This document shows, in pieces, positions 40,193 through 49,986 of a DNA stretch of 64,000 bases. The position numbers and the translations under genes were made by a program. Origin of the DNA: Xaviernesmea oryzae. GTDB lineage: Bacteria > Pseudomonadota > Alphaproteobacteria > Rhizobiales > Rhizobiaceae. The notes under the pieces were generated by a model that saw only the letters and a program-made list of their open reading frames with translations, was not told the DNA's origin and ran no database searches. The stretch covers positions 1 to 64,000 of the forward strand of contig NZ_FXAF01000011.1 in the NCBI RefSeq assembly GCF_900177415.1. The letters run 5' to 3'. Each line of letters begins with the position of its first letter. Position 1 is the stretch's first letter.

Positions 40193-40557
40193 TCGAATAC
40201 GCGAGGGCGTACTTTCTACCGCGCCGGAAGAATGATCCGGAGCCTGAGCTTGCGGACGATCTCGAATACATCTGGGATTGGTTCGTCGATCTCCACAACA
40301 CCCGCCAATACGGCTTTTCGGCCAATCCCATCAGCTATCAGGAAATCGACAGCTTCTGTCGTCTGACGGGTGCGGTCATCCCATGGTGGGAACTTTCCGT
40401 AATCCGCCGGATGGACACGGTTGTGGTCGCGATCCTCAACAAGACCGGCGGCCGTAAGGATGAAGCCGAAGCTGATCCGGAACGGCAAAAAGCGTCTGTC
40501 CGAGCTGCCGCTAAAGGGCGGCGCGTGGTGAAACGCGAAGGGAAACCAAATGGCTGA
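40168..40557 (+). CDS. Tail chaperone frameshift extension (gpT-like)
   Basis: 129 residues reached only by the -1 shift: YDALADELIEYARAYFLPRRKNDPEPELADDLEYIWDWF. There is no ATG, GTG or TTG suitable at its beginning, so separate initiation is unlikely. The fused G-T protein would be 257 residues. It would bind the tape measure protein during tail assembly. The tape measure ATG overlaps its end by 8 bases. Confidence 0.75.
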   Translation, partial: YDALADELIEYARAYFLPRRKNDPEPELADDLEYIWDWFVDLHNTRQYGFSANPISYQEIDSFCRLTGAVIPWWELSVIRRMDTVVVAILNKTGGRKDEAEADPERQKASVRAAAKGRRVVKREGKPNG

Positions 40558-42523
40558 GCTTGCCACGCTAGGCATCGAGGCGACGACCACTGGTGTTGAT
40601 CAGGCCACTTCCAAACTCGATAAGCTGTCCGGCGCTGCGAAGCGTGCGGAAGCAGCCGTCGAGGGCATCGGTCCGTCCTCGTCCAAGGCAGGTCAGATGG
40701 CATCTCAGGCGGCTAGTGCGACGGCAACAGCTCTCAATGCGGAGGCGGCCGCCGCCACCAAAGCTGCCGGCGCCATGAACCTCCATGCCAAGGCGGCAAA
40801 CCAGAACGTACGAGGGATGAATGCTGCATCCATGAACGTCGGCAATCTAGCCGCGCAGTTCCAGGATATTGGAGTATCTGCGGCGATGGCGATGAACCCG
40901 CTTCAGATCGCCTTGCAGCAGGGAACACAGATCAGCGCTGTCCTGGGTCCGATGGGCGCGTCCGGCGCGGTCAAGGCGCTCGGTGAAGCGTTCCTGTCCG
41001 TGGTGTCTCCTGTGTCGCTCGTTACCATCGGCATCGTCGCGCTCGCCGCGTGGGGGCTGCAGACGGTCAATTGGTCGAAGCTCGCCGCATCCGCGCTGAC
41101 CGGTTTGGCGAATGTTCTCGACGAGATCGCGCCTTACGCGATGGCGGCGGCCGGCGCACTGGCGTTGCTCTATGCTCCGACCATCATTGCGGGCGTCGTC
41201 CAGCTCATCGCGCTGCTCGGCCGGCTGGCAACGCAAGCTCTTGCCCTTGCGGCTGCTTTCGCCGCCGCCAATCCGGCAGCAGCCTTCGTGCTCGGGATCA
41301 CCGCAGCCGTCGCAGCAGCTGTGATCTTCCGCGATGAGCTGGCGCAGATTTTCGGCCGGGATATCGTCGCTGATGCGAAGAACGCGGTGAACTTCATAAT
41401 CGGCGCTTTCGTGGGCGGTTACGAAGGCATCAGGGCCGCATGGTCGAAACTACCGGCCGCGCTCGGCGATATCGTCATGTCCACCGCCAACGCCGTCATT
41501 GCCGGCGTCGAGAACATGATCAACAACGTTACGTCCGCGATCAACGGCTACATCCAGAGCATCAACGGCATGATGAAGTCGCTCCCGTTCGGCATGGGCG
41601 AGGGCGTCAACATCGGGACGATTGGAACTGTGAGCCTTGGCCGTATCGGTAATCCGTATGCAGGAGCGGCAAACGAAGCACAGTCCGCCATCGGCTCGGC
41701 CATTTCCGGCGCGATGGGAACGGATTACGTTGGCGGCTTCGGCGAGGCTATTTCCCGCGGCGCATCGGCTGCGTCTGCCAAGCTCAAGGAACTCGCTTCT
41801 TCGCTCACGTCCGTGGATACGGAGGCAAAGAAGGCGGGAGGCTCCGGAAAGGGCGCTGGCGATGCACTCGATGCCGCCGCCAAAAAGGCGCAACGCGCTT
41901 GGGAGCAGGCTCAGAAGGCCATCGAGAGCGCGAAGCAGTCCCTTGGGCAGGACTTCGGCGGCATTCTTCAGGGCCTCATCAACAAGTCCATCTCGTGGAA
42001 AGATGCTCTGCTACAGGCAGGGCAGGCGTTGCTTCGGTATCTCGACCAAATGGCTGTTGCTCAGGGCGGTGGTGGTCTCTTTGGGGGCGGTTTGTTTGGC
42101 GGCCTTATGAAGGGGTTGCTCGGCTTCGCGTCCGGCGGATACACTGGAAATGGAGCGCGTACCCAAGCCGCGGGCATCGTCCACGGCCAGGAATACGTCT
42201 TCAGCGCAGCCGCAACCAGGCGCATCGGCGTGAAGAACCTCGACGCGATGCACAACCGAGCGAAAGGCTATGCGGGCGGCGGCGCAGTCACTCCCGTGCG
42301 CCCGGCCGCAAACCAGAATATGGGCGGCGGTATGATCGTGGTGAGGACTGTAAGCGAGGTCCGAAACGGCAACCTCGTGCCGGTCATGACTGAAGTCGCG
42401 GGGGAAGTCTCGGGGCAGAAGATCAACCAGGCCACCCCGAAGATCCTTTCGGCAGCAAGCCAGAACGTCGTCCCGACCATGGCTCGGCATCAGGCGAATA
42501 AGGCCGGCGCGGAGTGGCGCTGA
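40550..42523 (+). CDS. Tape measure protein
   Basis: 657 residues. The N-terminus is heptad-like (TTTGVDQATSKLDKLSGAAKRAEAAV), hydrophobic segments lie at about 150-260, and Gly-rich and coiled-coil parts follow (KKAQRAWEQAQKAIESAKQSL). It is the longest gene in the tail block after the chaperones. At 657 codons it predicts a fairly short tail. Confidence 0.88.
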   Translation: MAELATLGIEATTTGVDQATSKLDKLSGAAKRAEAAVEGIGPSSSKAGQMASQAASATATALNAEAAAATKAAGAMNLHAKAANQNVRGMNAASMNVGNLAAQFQDIGVSAAMAMNPLQIALQQGTQISAVLGPMGASGAVKALGEAFLSVVSPVSLVTIGIVALAAWGLQTVNWSKLAASALTGLANVLDEIAPYAMAAAGALALLYAPTIIAGVVQLIALLGRLATQALALAAAFAAANPAAAFVLGITAAVAAAVIFRDELAQIFGRDIVADAKNAVNFIIGAFVGGYEGIRAAWSKLPAALGDIVMSTANAVIAGVENMINNVTSAINGYIQSINGMMKSLPFGMGEGVNIGTIGTVSLGRIGNPYAGAANEAQSAIGSAISGAMGTDYVGGFGEAISRGASAASAKLKELASSLTSVDTEAKKAGGSGKGAGDALDAAAKKAQRAWEQAQKAIESAKQSLGQDFGGILQGLINKSISWKDALLQAGQALLRYLDQMAVAQGGGGLFGGGLFGGLMKGLLGFASGGYTGNGARTQAAGIVHGQEYVFSAAATRRIGVKNLDAMHNRAKGYAGGGAVTPVRPAANQNMGGGMIVVRTVSEVRNGNLVPVMTEVAGEVSGQKINQATPKILSAASQNVVPTMARHQANKAGAEWR

Positions 42524-43230
42524 TGGCGGATATCGTTGTTTGGCCGCACGAACTCCTGACGCCCGAGGGCTGCTTTCCGAACCTTGTGCCGTTCACCCGG
42601 TCGGGAGGGAGGACGCTCGGAGGCATAGAGACCGCAACCAGAACCGACCTCGGCTTTTGGTCGATCGATCTCAATGATATCGCCGTCTACACCCGCGAGC
42701 AGCGGCAGACGTGGATTGCGATCCGCCAGAAGCTTGGGGGGAAAGCTGGACTGATTGCCGTTCCCGCTTGGTCCTTTGACGCAGCACCGTATGTATCTGG
42801 AGAACGGGAGCCGCCGGTGCTGGTCACCCATGATGATGACACAACCTTCGACGATGGAACGCCCTATGAGCAAGGTTCCATTTCGGTGGTGAGCGATGGC
42901 GTGACTGCGCTCGGGGCGACGGTCATGCGCCTGCGCGTCATCAAGGCTGCGCCAAATATGGTCGGCGTCCGGTTTTCATACGAGCACGCACTATATGAGA
43001 CCGGTCCTGTGATTTCGATCGATGGCGATATCTGGACGGTGCCGGTTTCCCCGACGGTGCGGGCGATCATCCCACACGGCGCCGATCTCGAATTCGATAA
43101 CCCGACCTGCCTCTGCCGTCTCGCTGACGATCGGGGGATGGACGGTGGGGTCAACAGCATCGAGTTCGAACAGCGCTCGGTCACCTTCTCCGAGGCCGTG
43201 GACTATTGGTCCGACCTGGCCGCTAGCTAA
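42523..43230 (+). CDS. Distal tail-type protein
   Basis: 235 residues, beta-rich, MADIVVWPHELLTPEGCFPNLVPFTRSGGRTLGGIETATR. By position directly after the tape measure it corresponds to the distal tail proteins of siphophages or the GTA gp12-type family. No exact family is claimed. Confidence 0.65.
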   Translation: MADIVVWPHELLTPEGCFPNLVPFTRSGGRTLGGIETATRTDLGFWSIDLNDIAVYTREQRQTWIAIRQKLGGKAGLIAVPAWSFDAAPYVSGEREPPVLVTHDDDTTFDDGTPYEQGSISVVSDGVTALGATVMRLRVIKAAPNMVGVRFSYEHALYETGPVISIDGDIWTVPVSPTVRAIIPHGADLEFDNPTCLCRLADDRGMDGGVNSIEFEQRSVTFSEAVDYWSDLAAS

Positions 43231-43244
43231 GGTTTCTCGCCACC

Positions 43245-43820
43245 ATGTCCATAAAATCACTTCGCATTCTTTGCGATGCGGTTCTCCCTGACCGCACAAT
43301 CCGCGTATGGGATGGCTCCGGCGGCACGTTCGTGGACGACGAAGGCAATATCTATCGGCCGGCGCAGTTCACTGAAGACGCGTTGCAGCAGATCGAGGCC
43401 GCCATTAACGGCGAGGCTTACACGCTGGCGCTTTCGCTGATTTCCGTGTCTTCGTCGGTAGCGGATAGCATCTGGGATTATGACGAGACGATCAGCGTTC
43501 AAGGTTCGCCATTCATCGTGAAGCTCAAGGTTCTGGACGAGGACGAGCAGCTCGATGACCAGGAGCCGATCGTCGTCTTCACCGGCGAGATCGACAACCT
43601 CGATGTGGTCGACGAGAGCAGCGATACCGGCATCACCTCACGCGTCAATCTTGAAATCACGAACCGCTTCACGCTGCGGACGCTGACAAACGGCGCGGTG
43701 CTTTCCGACGTCGACCAGCGCGCCCGTGCGAAACTGTTGAACCCGTCGGCGGATGACGACCGTTTTTGCGAGCGCGTGCCGATGATGCGTGACAAGACAG
43801 TCAAATGGCCGAATTGGTGA
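43245..43820 (+). CDS. Tail hub-region protein
   Basis: 191 residues. SLRILCDAVLPDRTIRVWDGSGGTFVDDEGNIYRPAQFTEDALQQIEAAINGEAYTLALSL is a strand-rich pattern of tail hub proteins. It precedes the NlpC-like gene by a 16-base overlap, as in the GTA gp13-gp14 order. Confidence 0.65.
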   Translation: MSIKSLRILCDAVLPDRTIRVWDGSGGTFVDDEGNIYRPAQFTEDALQQIEAAINGEAYTLALSLISVSSSVADSIWDYDETISVQGSPFIVKLKVLDEDEQLDDQEPIVVFTGEIDNLDVVDESSDTGITSRVNLEITNRFTLRTLTNGAVLSDVDQRARAKLLNPSADDDRFCERVPMMRDKTVKWPNW

Positions 43821-44227
43821 CCGCCGTGGACCGGCTGGACGAGTTTTTGTCTTGGTACGGCTCGCTGCCATGGTCGCCCGGTTCGAAGGTCGATTGCTGC
43901 CTCACGCTGGCGGAGTGGGCTATCTGGCTCAGCCACGCAGACCCAGCGGCGCACCTACGCGGCACCTACGACAGTGACGACGGCTTCCGCGCGATCATCG
44001 CGGCATACCAAGGCGTTGTGCCTCTGGTGGCGTCGTGCCTGCCATCTGCCGCCGCTCCAACGGCCAGTCCAAGGCGGGGCGACATCGGCGTCATAGGGGC
44101 GCGCGTGAACCCGCTTCACCAGTTCGGCGCCATCCATGACGGCCGCGGCTGGATCGTGCGCCAGAAACAGGGCTTCGGCCGCATGTCCGCGCGAACTCTC
44201 GCTGCCTGGACAATCACCGCAAAATAA
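43805..44227 (+). CDS. Tail NlpC/P60-like (DUF6950) protein
   Basis: 140 residues. A Cys in KVDCCLTLAEWAIWLSH and a His in PLHQFGAIHDGRGWIVR fit the Cys-His pair of small tail-tip hydrolases that cut peptidoglycan on entry. Located between hub and J-like genes. Confidence 0.75.
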   Translation: MAELVTAVDRLDEFLSWYGSLPWSPGSKVDCCLTLAEWAIWLSHADPAAHLRGTYDSDDGFRAIIAAYQGVVPLVASCLPSAAAPTASPRRGDIGVIGARVNPLHQFGAIHDGRGWIVRQKQGFGRMSARTLAAWTITAK

Positions 44228-44237
44228 CGGAATCCAG

Positions 44238-46346
44238 ATGACTGGTCTTGAGATCATCCCGATCATCGTGTCGTCCTTGGCTACGACCGTTGCGGCGGCG
44301 AATGCACTTTATCTCGCCACGTGGGCGGCCATTGCCGGTGTGATCGGTTATAGCGTCTACACAAGCCTCAACGTTCAGAAGCCGGCCGTGCCAAAACCGG
44401 AAGATGGTTCCTATAACCTGAAGCAGCCGGTTCCCTCGCTTGCATATGTGCTTGGCCGGGTGAAAAAGGGAGCCGACTACGTCTTTCTCGAAGAGACCGG
44501 CGGGACGGCCTACCACATCATGGTCTGGGCCGCTCACCGGATCAACCGATTCACCCAGCACTACCTGCATGACAAGAAGGTCACGTTAGACGGCACGGCG
44601 GTCATTACGCCTCCGTTCTTCTACAACGGCACTGCCAACGTGCGGCTGGACACCCGGCTCGGCCTAAACGCCAGCACGGCCTATGCGGCGGTGACTGCGG
44701 CGTTCCCGACCATCTGGACGAACGCACATCGCGGGGACGGCCTTGCGAGCGTCCTCATGCGATGCCGTACGGTCTCGCAGAAGAACTTTCTGACGATCTA
44801 CCCAAACCAGATGCCGGAGCATTCGGCAGTCGGTGAGGGGGCGCTCCTTTACGACCCTCGCAAGGACAGCACGCAAGGCGGCTCGGGCTCGCATCGCTTC
44901 ACGGATCCGAACACATGGGAGTTCTCGACCAACCTCGCGCTGATGCGCCTCTGGCACCTCTGCCATCCCGTCGGGGGCAAGATGCCTTACACGGCGATGC
45001 ACCTGCCGGATTGGGCGCACGCGGCAGACGTCTGCGACCAGAACGTCACCAATCGCACCGGAGGCACGGAAAAGCGATACCACGGCGGTTTCTGGTTCCG
45101 CGCCAATAACGACCCGGTCGAGGTTGGCCGGATCATGGATGAAGCCGCCGAGCTCGTCGTCTATGAGCGGGCTGACGGGAAGATCGGTGTCCATGCCGGC
45201 GAATACGTCGCGCCGGACATCCGCATCACGGCAGCGAACGCCTACAGCATCCGCGTCGACAAGAACAAGCGCCGCGCCAACACGGTGCTTGCCGTGCGCG
45301 GCCGCTGGGTGAACCCGGCGAACGACTACAATACCGAGGATGCAGCCATCTTCGGCGATCCTTACGGAATCGTCGACGACAGCACCGAGCGCACCAAGAC
45401 TTTCGACAATCAGGCGATCCAGAGCCACAACCATTGCCAGCGCAAACAGAAGCTCACCTTCATCCGTGCGAATGCGCGCAAAGTGGCGATCGTCGCGGAT
45501 TATACCGCCGAGAACCTGCGGAACATCCCGTATCGCCGTTTCGTGACGGTTCACTATCCGCGCCGCGGACTGGTCAATGCCGTCATCGAGATCACATCGA
45601 GCGTGACGATCGACCTGCGCAATATGCGGCTGTCGTTCTCGGGGATCGTCGTTTCATCGAGCCTCTACGCCTTCGATGCCGCGACGGAAGAGGGCGAGCC
45701 GGGAGAAGTCGCACTGCCGGCGCCGAGCACGGGCGTGCCTGTGCCGCAGAACTTCGCCGCGTCGGTGCAGACGGAGGTGGTTTCAGGTGGAGCGACGGCC
45801 GCGTTCATTCTGGGCACGTGGGACTTCGTCGATGACACCCTGCTTTATGAACTGGAATACGAACGCACCAGCGGCGGGACAGGGCCTCAGTCGACATTCT
45901 CCGAAGAGGGGGAGTCGCAGGTCCGCACCGGATATCTGGTCGACGGCGAACAGTATCGCGTCCGGCTTCGCGCGTGGGGCGGCGGCACTTCGTCCGAGTG
46001 GACGGGTTACATCCTCCTGACGGCGACCGCTGATCCGGTTCCTCCGGGACCGGTGACGGCGGTGAGCGTGGACGTTTCAACGCCGGGGCAGGCGGTTTTC
46101 CAATGGACCGCACCCAACAGCGCCAATTACTTCGCCTGCCGCATCTTCATCAACACGGTGGACGATCTCGCGACCGCCACGCTTGCCGCCACCGAATACG
46201 GGCCGCCGAGCGCCGAGGATCTGCGCACCGTCACCAGCCTCACGCCCGGCAACTACTACGCCTGGCTGTCAGCCATCAACCCATCCGGAAAGCCGAGCGA
46301 CCCCGCAGATAACGCGGTCCCGACCGGCTTGTTCATCATCAGCTAG
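44238..46346 (+). CDS. Tail tip / host-specificity protein (J-like)
   Basis: 702 residues. The N-terminus has hydrophobic stretches (LEIIPIIVSSLATTVAAANALYLATWAAIAGVIGY). The central region carries PVPSLAYVLGRVKKGADYVFLEE and a long beta-rich body. The C-terminal 200 residues are fibronectin-type III-like (PQNFAASVQTEVV; PGPVTAVSVDVST). Corresponds to the central tail tip protein, analogous to lambda J. Confidence 0.8.
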   Translation: MTGLEIIPIIVSSLATTVAAANALYLATWAAIAGVIGYSVYTSLNVQKPAVPKPEDGSYNLKQPVPSLAYVLGRVKKGADYVFLEETGGTAYHIMVWAAHRINRFTQHYLHDKKVTLDGTAVITPPFFYNGTANVRLDTRLGLNASTAYAAVTAAFPTIWTNAHRGDGLASVLMRCRTVSQKNFLTIYPNQMPEHSAVGEGALLYDPRKDSTQGGSGSHRFTDPNTWEFSTNLALMRLWHLCHPVGGKMPYTAMHLPDWAHAADVCDQNVTNRTGGTEKRYHGGFWFRANNDPVEVGRIMDEAAELVVYERADGKIGVHAGEYVAPDIRITAANAYSIRVDKNKRRANTVLAVRGRWVNPANDYNTEDAAIFGDPYGIVDDSTERTKTFDNQAIQSHNHCQRKQKLTFIRANARKVAIVADYTAENLRNIPYRRFVTVHYPRRGLVNAVIEITSSVTIDLRNMRLSFSGIVVSSSLYAFDAATEEGEPGEVALPAPSTGVPVPQNFAASVQTEVVSGGATAAFILGTWDFVDDTLLYELEYERTSGGTGPQSTFSEEGESQVRTGYLVDGEQYRVRLRAWGGGTSSEWTGYILLTATADPVPPGPVTAVSVDVSTPGQAVFQWTAPNSANYFACRIFINTVDDLATATLAATEYGPPSAEDLRTVTSLTPGNYYAWLSAINPSGKPSDPADNAVPTGLFIIS

Positions 46347-46358
46347 AAGGTGCAATAG

Positions 46359-47987
46359 ATGCCGAACGCAAAGTATGTCTTTCGCGACTACGAAACGGAT
46401 GGTGTGCCTTCGTCCGGCCCGCACAAGGTCAAGAAGTCGGACGCAAGGGCTTGGGGCACGATGATCGAGCAGAATTCGCAGCTTGCGAATTCGCCTCTGA
46501 TCTATGGTGCGGTCGGCGACGGGACGACCAATGACGCCGCGAATTATGCCCTGGCCGAGGCGGCGAACGACAACATTTTCTTGCCGTCTCAAAGTGCCTT
46601 CAATCTCGGCAGTGCCATCCCGACGAAGCCGATTTTCGGGCCAGGCTCGATTATTTCCAACGGGACGACCCTCGATGGAGCGCTGTTGCTGCACAAGGCT
46701 GACCGATCCTCGATCGTCGCCAACCCGCGTACTTACACCAACACGGATTGGCTCCTCGACAATTTTCCGGCCGCCAGCAACCACGGCAATACGCTCATCG
46801 GGGCGGGCATCAAGGATACCAACGATTCTCACACTGCCAGAACAACGGCGGTTGGATCGCTTATCCTAACGAGATTCAGCGATGCTGACCGCGTCACCGT
46901 TATGGGCTTTGGCTCACTCCGCTTTTCGGAGTTTGTCGAGCGTTTTGAAGGGATAGGATATGTCGCGCCCTGGGGCGGCTCCAATCCTACTCAGGACGCG
47001 AACGGAAAGTTTTGGCATCATCCGCTGTTCTACAACGGAAACGCCAACCCTAATCTTGTTCTGGGCACGCCGGGGGCCTACACGCTCAATCCTGCATGGA
47101 TCGGCAATAACGCTTTCAATCTCACTGAGGAAGACGGCCAATCCATTGTAACATGGATGAACACCAATCCCTGGGCGACCTCGACCGCCGATTTCGCATA
47201 TACGCAGGCGTTTGGCCGTGACGCGCTGAACAGCATTATCAAAGGCATTCGAGACGCAGCTTACGGTTACCGGTCGCTGGGTTTGCTATTGCAGGGAGAT
47301 GAGAACACTGCCATCGGCAACAATGCTCTCTTTGAGATGCTTTTTGGTAACCGTCAGGTCGCGTTGGGTGTTCGTGCTGGTCTGAACCATAAGACGGGTG
47401 ACGGCAATGTCTACATCGGTCCGGATGCCGGCAGAAGCCACAAGAATGGCTCCGCCAGCGTCATCATTGGTTCGAATGCTGGCTTCTATGGCGGTTTCTT
47501 CGACGCGAGCTGGTCCGTTCTAATCGGCCAGGATGCCGGCATCCGTCCTGATGGCACTATCCCCGCCACCTTGCACAATCGCCTTCTGATTCAAGACCGC
47601 TACACGCGCAGCCCGCTCCTGAACGGCGACTTCTCGGCCGGCCGCTTGGGCATCAATATGCCGATCGACAACCTGCCGCTTGGCACATTGCATGTGTTTG
47701 CCGCCTCTGCAGGCAGCATTACCCCGGCGGCAGGCGCCTCGCAGGGTATTTTCGAAAACAACGGGAATGCGGGTATCAGCATTCTGACGCCGGCAACGTC
47801 GGTGGCAACGATCGCCTTTGCTCGACCCGGATCCAACCTCGCCGGGTACATCCAGTTCGACCACAACACAAACCGTGTGACGGTGAGCGGTGCGAGGATC
47901 AGGCTTTCGACCCTGCCGACCTCAGCGTCTGGCCTTACCACCGGCGACCTGTGGAATGACGCAGGCACTGTGAAGATAGCCGCTTAG
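46359..47987 (+). CDS. Tail fibre protein
   Basis: 542 residues. N-terminal YVFRDYETDGVPSSGPHKVKKSDARAWG is a recurring anchor of rhizobial tail fibres. The centre has loose GN.AIG-type repeats (ENTAIGNNALFEM; ASVIIGSNAGFYG; WSVLIGQDAGI), reminiscent of trimeric adhesin heads. Probably the receptor-binding fibre. Confidence 0.75.
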   Translation: MPNAKYVFRDYETDGVPSSGPHKVKKSDARAWGTMIEQNSQLANSPLIYGAVGDGTTNDAANYALAEAANDNIFLPSQSAFNLGSAIPTKPIFGPGSIISNGTTLDGALLLHKADRSSIVANPRTYTNTDWLLDNFPAASNHGNTLIGAGIKDTNDSHTARTTAVGSLILTRFSDADRVTVMGFGSLRFSEFVERFEGIGYVAPWGGSNPTQDANGKFWHHPLFYNGNANPNLVLGTPGAYTLNPAWIGNNAFNLTEEDGQSIVTWMNTNPWATSTADFAYTQAFGRDALNSIIKGIRDAAYGYRSLGLLLQGDENTAIGNNALFEMLFGNRQVALGVRAGLNHKTGDGNVYIGPDAGRSHKNGSASVIIGSNAGFYGGFFDASWSVLIGQDAGIRPDGTIPATLHNRLLIQDRYTRSPLLNGDFSAGRLGINMPIDNLPLGTLHVFAASAGSITPAAGASQGIFENNGNAGISILTPATSVATIAFARPGSNLAGYIQFDHNTNRVTVSGARIRLSTLPTSASGLTTGDLWNDAGTVKIAA

Positions 47988-48000
47988 AAAGGAAGAAACC

Positions 48001-48330
48001 ATGCTTGAAAGTGACAGCACATCTCATGAGCATAAACCGAGAAATTGCACCGTCTTCGGCTGCGGCGTCCCGCATCCGATCGAGAGCGGTACAATCCGCA
48101 TCGGGAATGGCGATCGTTATCTTGAAATAACGAGCGACGGCACTGCTCGGATCGTAGGGCTGAAGGTAACCCCTGAAACCGTCGATCAGGCTGTGAATGC
48201 CGTTCTTGAAGGCGTAATGTGGGCGCTCGCCCTCAAGCCTATGGTTCTCCGGCATCAGGAGATCAAGAAGCGCGCCGACGACTTCAACGTTATCGCGAAC
48301 GGAGGCGCATCTCTCGAAGGTGACGCATGA
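48001..48330 (+). CDS. Hypothetical phage protein
   Basis: 109 residues following the fibre gene by 13 bases. Two parts: a strand region (TIRIGNGDRYLEITSDGTARIVGLKVTPETV) and a helical C-terminus. Perhaps a fibre-assembly or accessory protein. Confidence 0.6.
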   Translation: MLESDSTSHEHKPRNCTVFGCGVPHPIESGTIRIGNGDRYLEITSDGTARIVGLKVTPETVDQAVNAVLEGVMWALALKPMVLRHQEIKKRADDFNVIANGGASLEGDA

Positions 48331-48408
48331 TCCTTACAACTCGCTTAGTAGCAATCGGCGTGCATGCGCCGCCGAACAGCGCGATCTTAACAACTCAAAA
48401 GGTGAACC

Positions 48409-48753
48409 ATGAAAGTCGATTTCTCTAAACCAATCCTTAATCTCGACGGCAGTCCCCTGGAGATGGACGGGAAAGTCCTGACGCTGTCTTCCGTCGCCAC
48501 AAATGCACTTCTGATGACGGTTCAAGATCAGCCTGACGGCAAGCGTCCCGATCCTGACGAGGCGGTTAAGAAGTATGCCTTGGCGATGGACATCCACAAC
48601 GCAAAAGGGCCGATCAATTTGGACGCAGAAGAAGCCGTGCTTCTCAAACGCCTGATCGTAAACATCTACGGCCCACTTGTCGTCGGTCGCGCCTATGAGA
48701 TGATCGAGGGGAAGCCGGCGAGGGGCAAGCGGCCGCAAGCCGAGACTTCCTGA
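48409..48753 (+). CDS. Hypothetical phage protein
   Basis: 114 residues. KVDFSKPILNLDGSPLEMDGKVLTLSSVATNALL and INLDAEEAVLLKRLIVNIYGPLVVGRAYEMIE match a common small phage family placed near tail genes in several prophages. Function unknown to me. AAGGTGA lies before the ATG. Confidence 0.65.
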   Translation: MKVDFSKPILNLDGSPLEMDGKVLTLSSVATNALLMTVQDQPDGKRPDPDEAVKKYALAMDIHNAKGPINLDAEEAVLLKRLIVNIYGPLVVGRAYEMIEGKPARGKRPQAETS

Positions 48754-48941
48754 TCAATCCGCGCGAGTGCAACATATACGAGGGGATGCTGGTATGGGGA
48801 CAAATGCGCACCACAAGCGATCCATCGCAAGCGGAAGCGAGCGGTTCTCAGTACCGCTTTCCAACGACTGGGATCCAGTCGAGAATCCGGCATCACCTTG
48901 GGGCGGCACCAAAGAGCTCGCCCCAAGCCTTATTCCAGCAG

Positions 48942-49352
48942 TCACTGTTTCACGACCGGGTCAGGGTTCGAAAGCTCTTGCATAAACGCATTGAGATGGG
49001 CTTGCGCCGCCGCGATCCGGTCTGGATTTGCTTTTGGCAGCCGAACCGCGAAGCTGATATCCATTTCGCCGCTCTTGAAATTGAATGATGCGGCGTATGT
49101 GCCAGGCGGTGTCGTTTGGTGTATTCCCACCGAAACCGTATCTGCCGCGATCGCCATATCTTGTGGGGACTTATGCGCGCGATCGGCGAAAGTCGCCAGT
49201 AGCCATGCCAGGAAATCTTGCTTGTCGTCGTACTGGAATTCAACCGCCGCTCCTGAGCTGTTGGGCCCCTTCCCCACAATGAGGGCGCTGTTATCCACGG
49301 TGTCAACGTGGGCGCTGAATGGGGCCTTCAGAATGAGACGCCTATTGGTCAT
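48942..49352 (-). CDS. Leftward cargo protein, paralogue A
   Basis: 136 residues. The C-terminal half (AASFNFKSGEMDISFAVRLPKANPDRIAAAQAHLNAFMQEL) matches the same region of the next gene upstream. No known domain. It is first downstream of the tail block on the opposite strand. Confidence 0.65.
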   Translation of the reverse strand: MTNRRLILKAPFSAHVDTVDNSALIVGKGPNSSGAAVEFQYDDKQDFLAWLLATFADRAHKSPQDMAIAADTVSVGIHQTTPPGTYAASFNFKSGEMDISFAVRLPKANPDRIAAAQAHLNAFMQELSNPDPVVKQ

Positions 49353-49360
49353 GAAGGTAC

Positions 49361-49792
49361 CTATTGCCTCGATATTGGCGCCGCGCTCGTTAACTCCTCC
49401 ATCAGCCCGTCAAGGTGCGCTTCCGCAGCAGCGGCCCGCTCCCGCGACTGAGAAGGCAAGCGCTTGCCGAACGTGACGTCCATTTCTGAGGTTCGAAAGG
49501 TAAAGGTAGCGGAGTACTGCTTGGCTTCTTCGTTGTAATGGAGGCTGGTAATGATCTCGTCGGCCATGATTGCCATGCGCTGGTCGGGATTTCGGTCGGG
49601 ACGATTGAAGAGGGACAGTATCCATGCGACAAACTCGTACTCGTCTTTGTAAGACAGTTCGACGCCCACGGGTTCTCCGTCCTCTCCTCGCCCGATGAAG
49701 GCGACCGTTTTACTCTCTGGGTCAGCGTGGCCGGCCATGGGGGCGCTGATGCGAACGGGAGGTTTGGTCGGGAACTTCATGAGGTGGGTCAC
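49361..49792 (-). CDS. Leftward cargo protein, paralogue B
   Basis: 143 residues. SATFTFRTSEMDVTFGKRLPSQSRERAAAAEAHLDGLMEEL aligns with paralogue A. Tandem duplication of an unrecognised family. The GTG start overlaps the stop of the gene before it (GTGA). Confidence 0.65.
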   Translation of the reverse strand: MTHLMKFPTKPPVRISAPMAGHADPESKTVAFIGRGEDGEPVGVELSYKDEYEFVAWILSLFNRPDRNPDQRMAIMADEIITSLHYNEEAKQYSATFTFRTSEMDVTFGKRLPSQSRERAAAAEAHLDGLMEELTSAAPISRQ

Positions 49793-49986
49793 TTCACCAA
49801 ACGCAATGCCGGTCGCTGGCGCTCGGGCGGCAAATTGACATCGCGGAGGGCGTCCGCGACTTTGTGTTTCCCGAGCTGCTCAAGAAAATCGATGATGAGG
49901 TAGATCGCATCCGCGTCCCGCTCATGAAAATCGTCCGAGGCGCGAAGCTCGTTCAAGCGCCGGATGAGTTCTTCCTCAGAGAGCAT
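49789..49986 (-). CDS. Small hypothetical cargo protein
   Basis: 65 residues, helical and charged, MLSEEELIRRLNELRASDDFHERDADAIYLIIDFLEQ. It overlaps neighbours by 4 and 11 bases, so it is part of the glycosyltransferase operon. Confidence 0.65.
   Translation of the reverse strand: MLSEEELIRRLNELRASDDFHERDADAIYLIIDFLEQLGKHKVADALRDVNLPPERQRPALRLVK

Noticed and set aside
44664..45554. 296-codon minus frame inside the J-like gene
   Set aside because: Antisense shadow of the tail tip gene; no ribosome site, His/Arg/Val-rich composition.
48754..48941. Extra tail gene between 48753 and 48942
   Set aside because: A plus frame continues across with an open start, but no version has a good ribosome site and clear composition.
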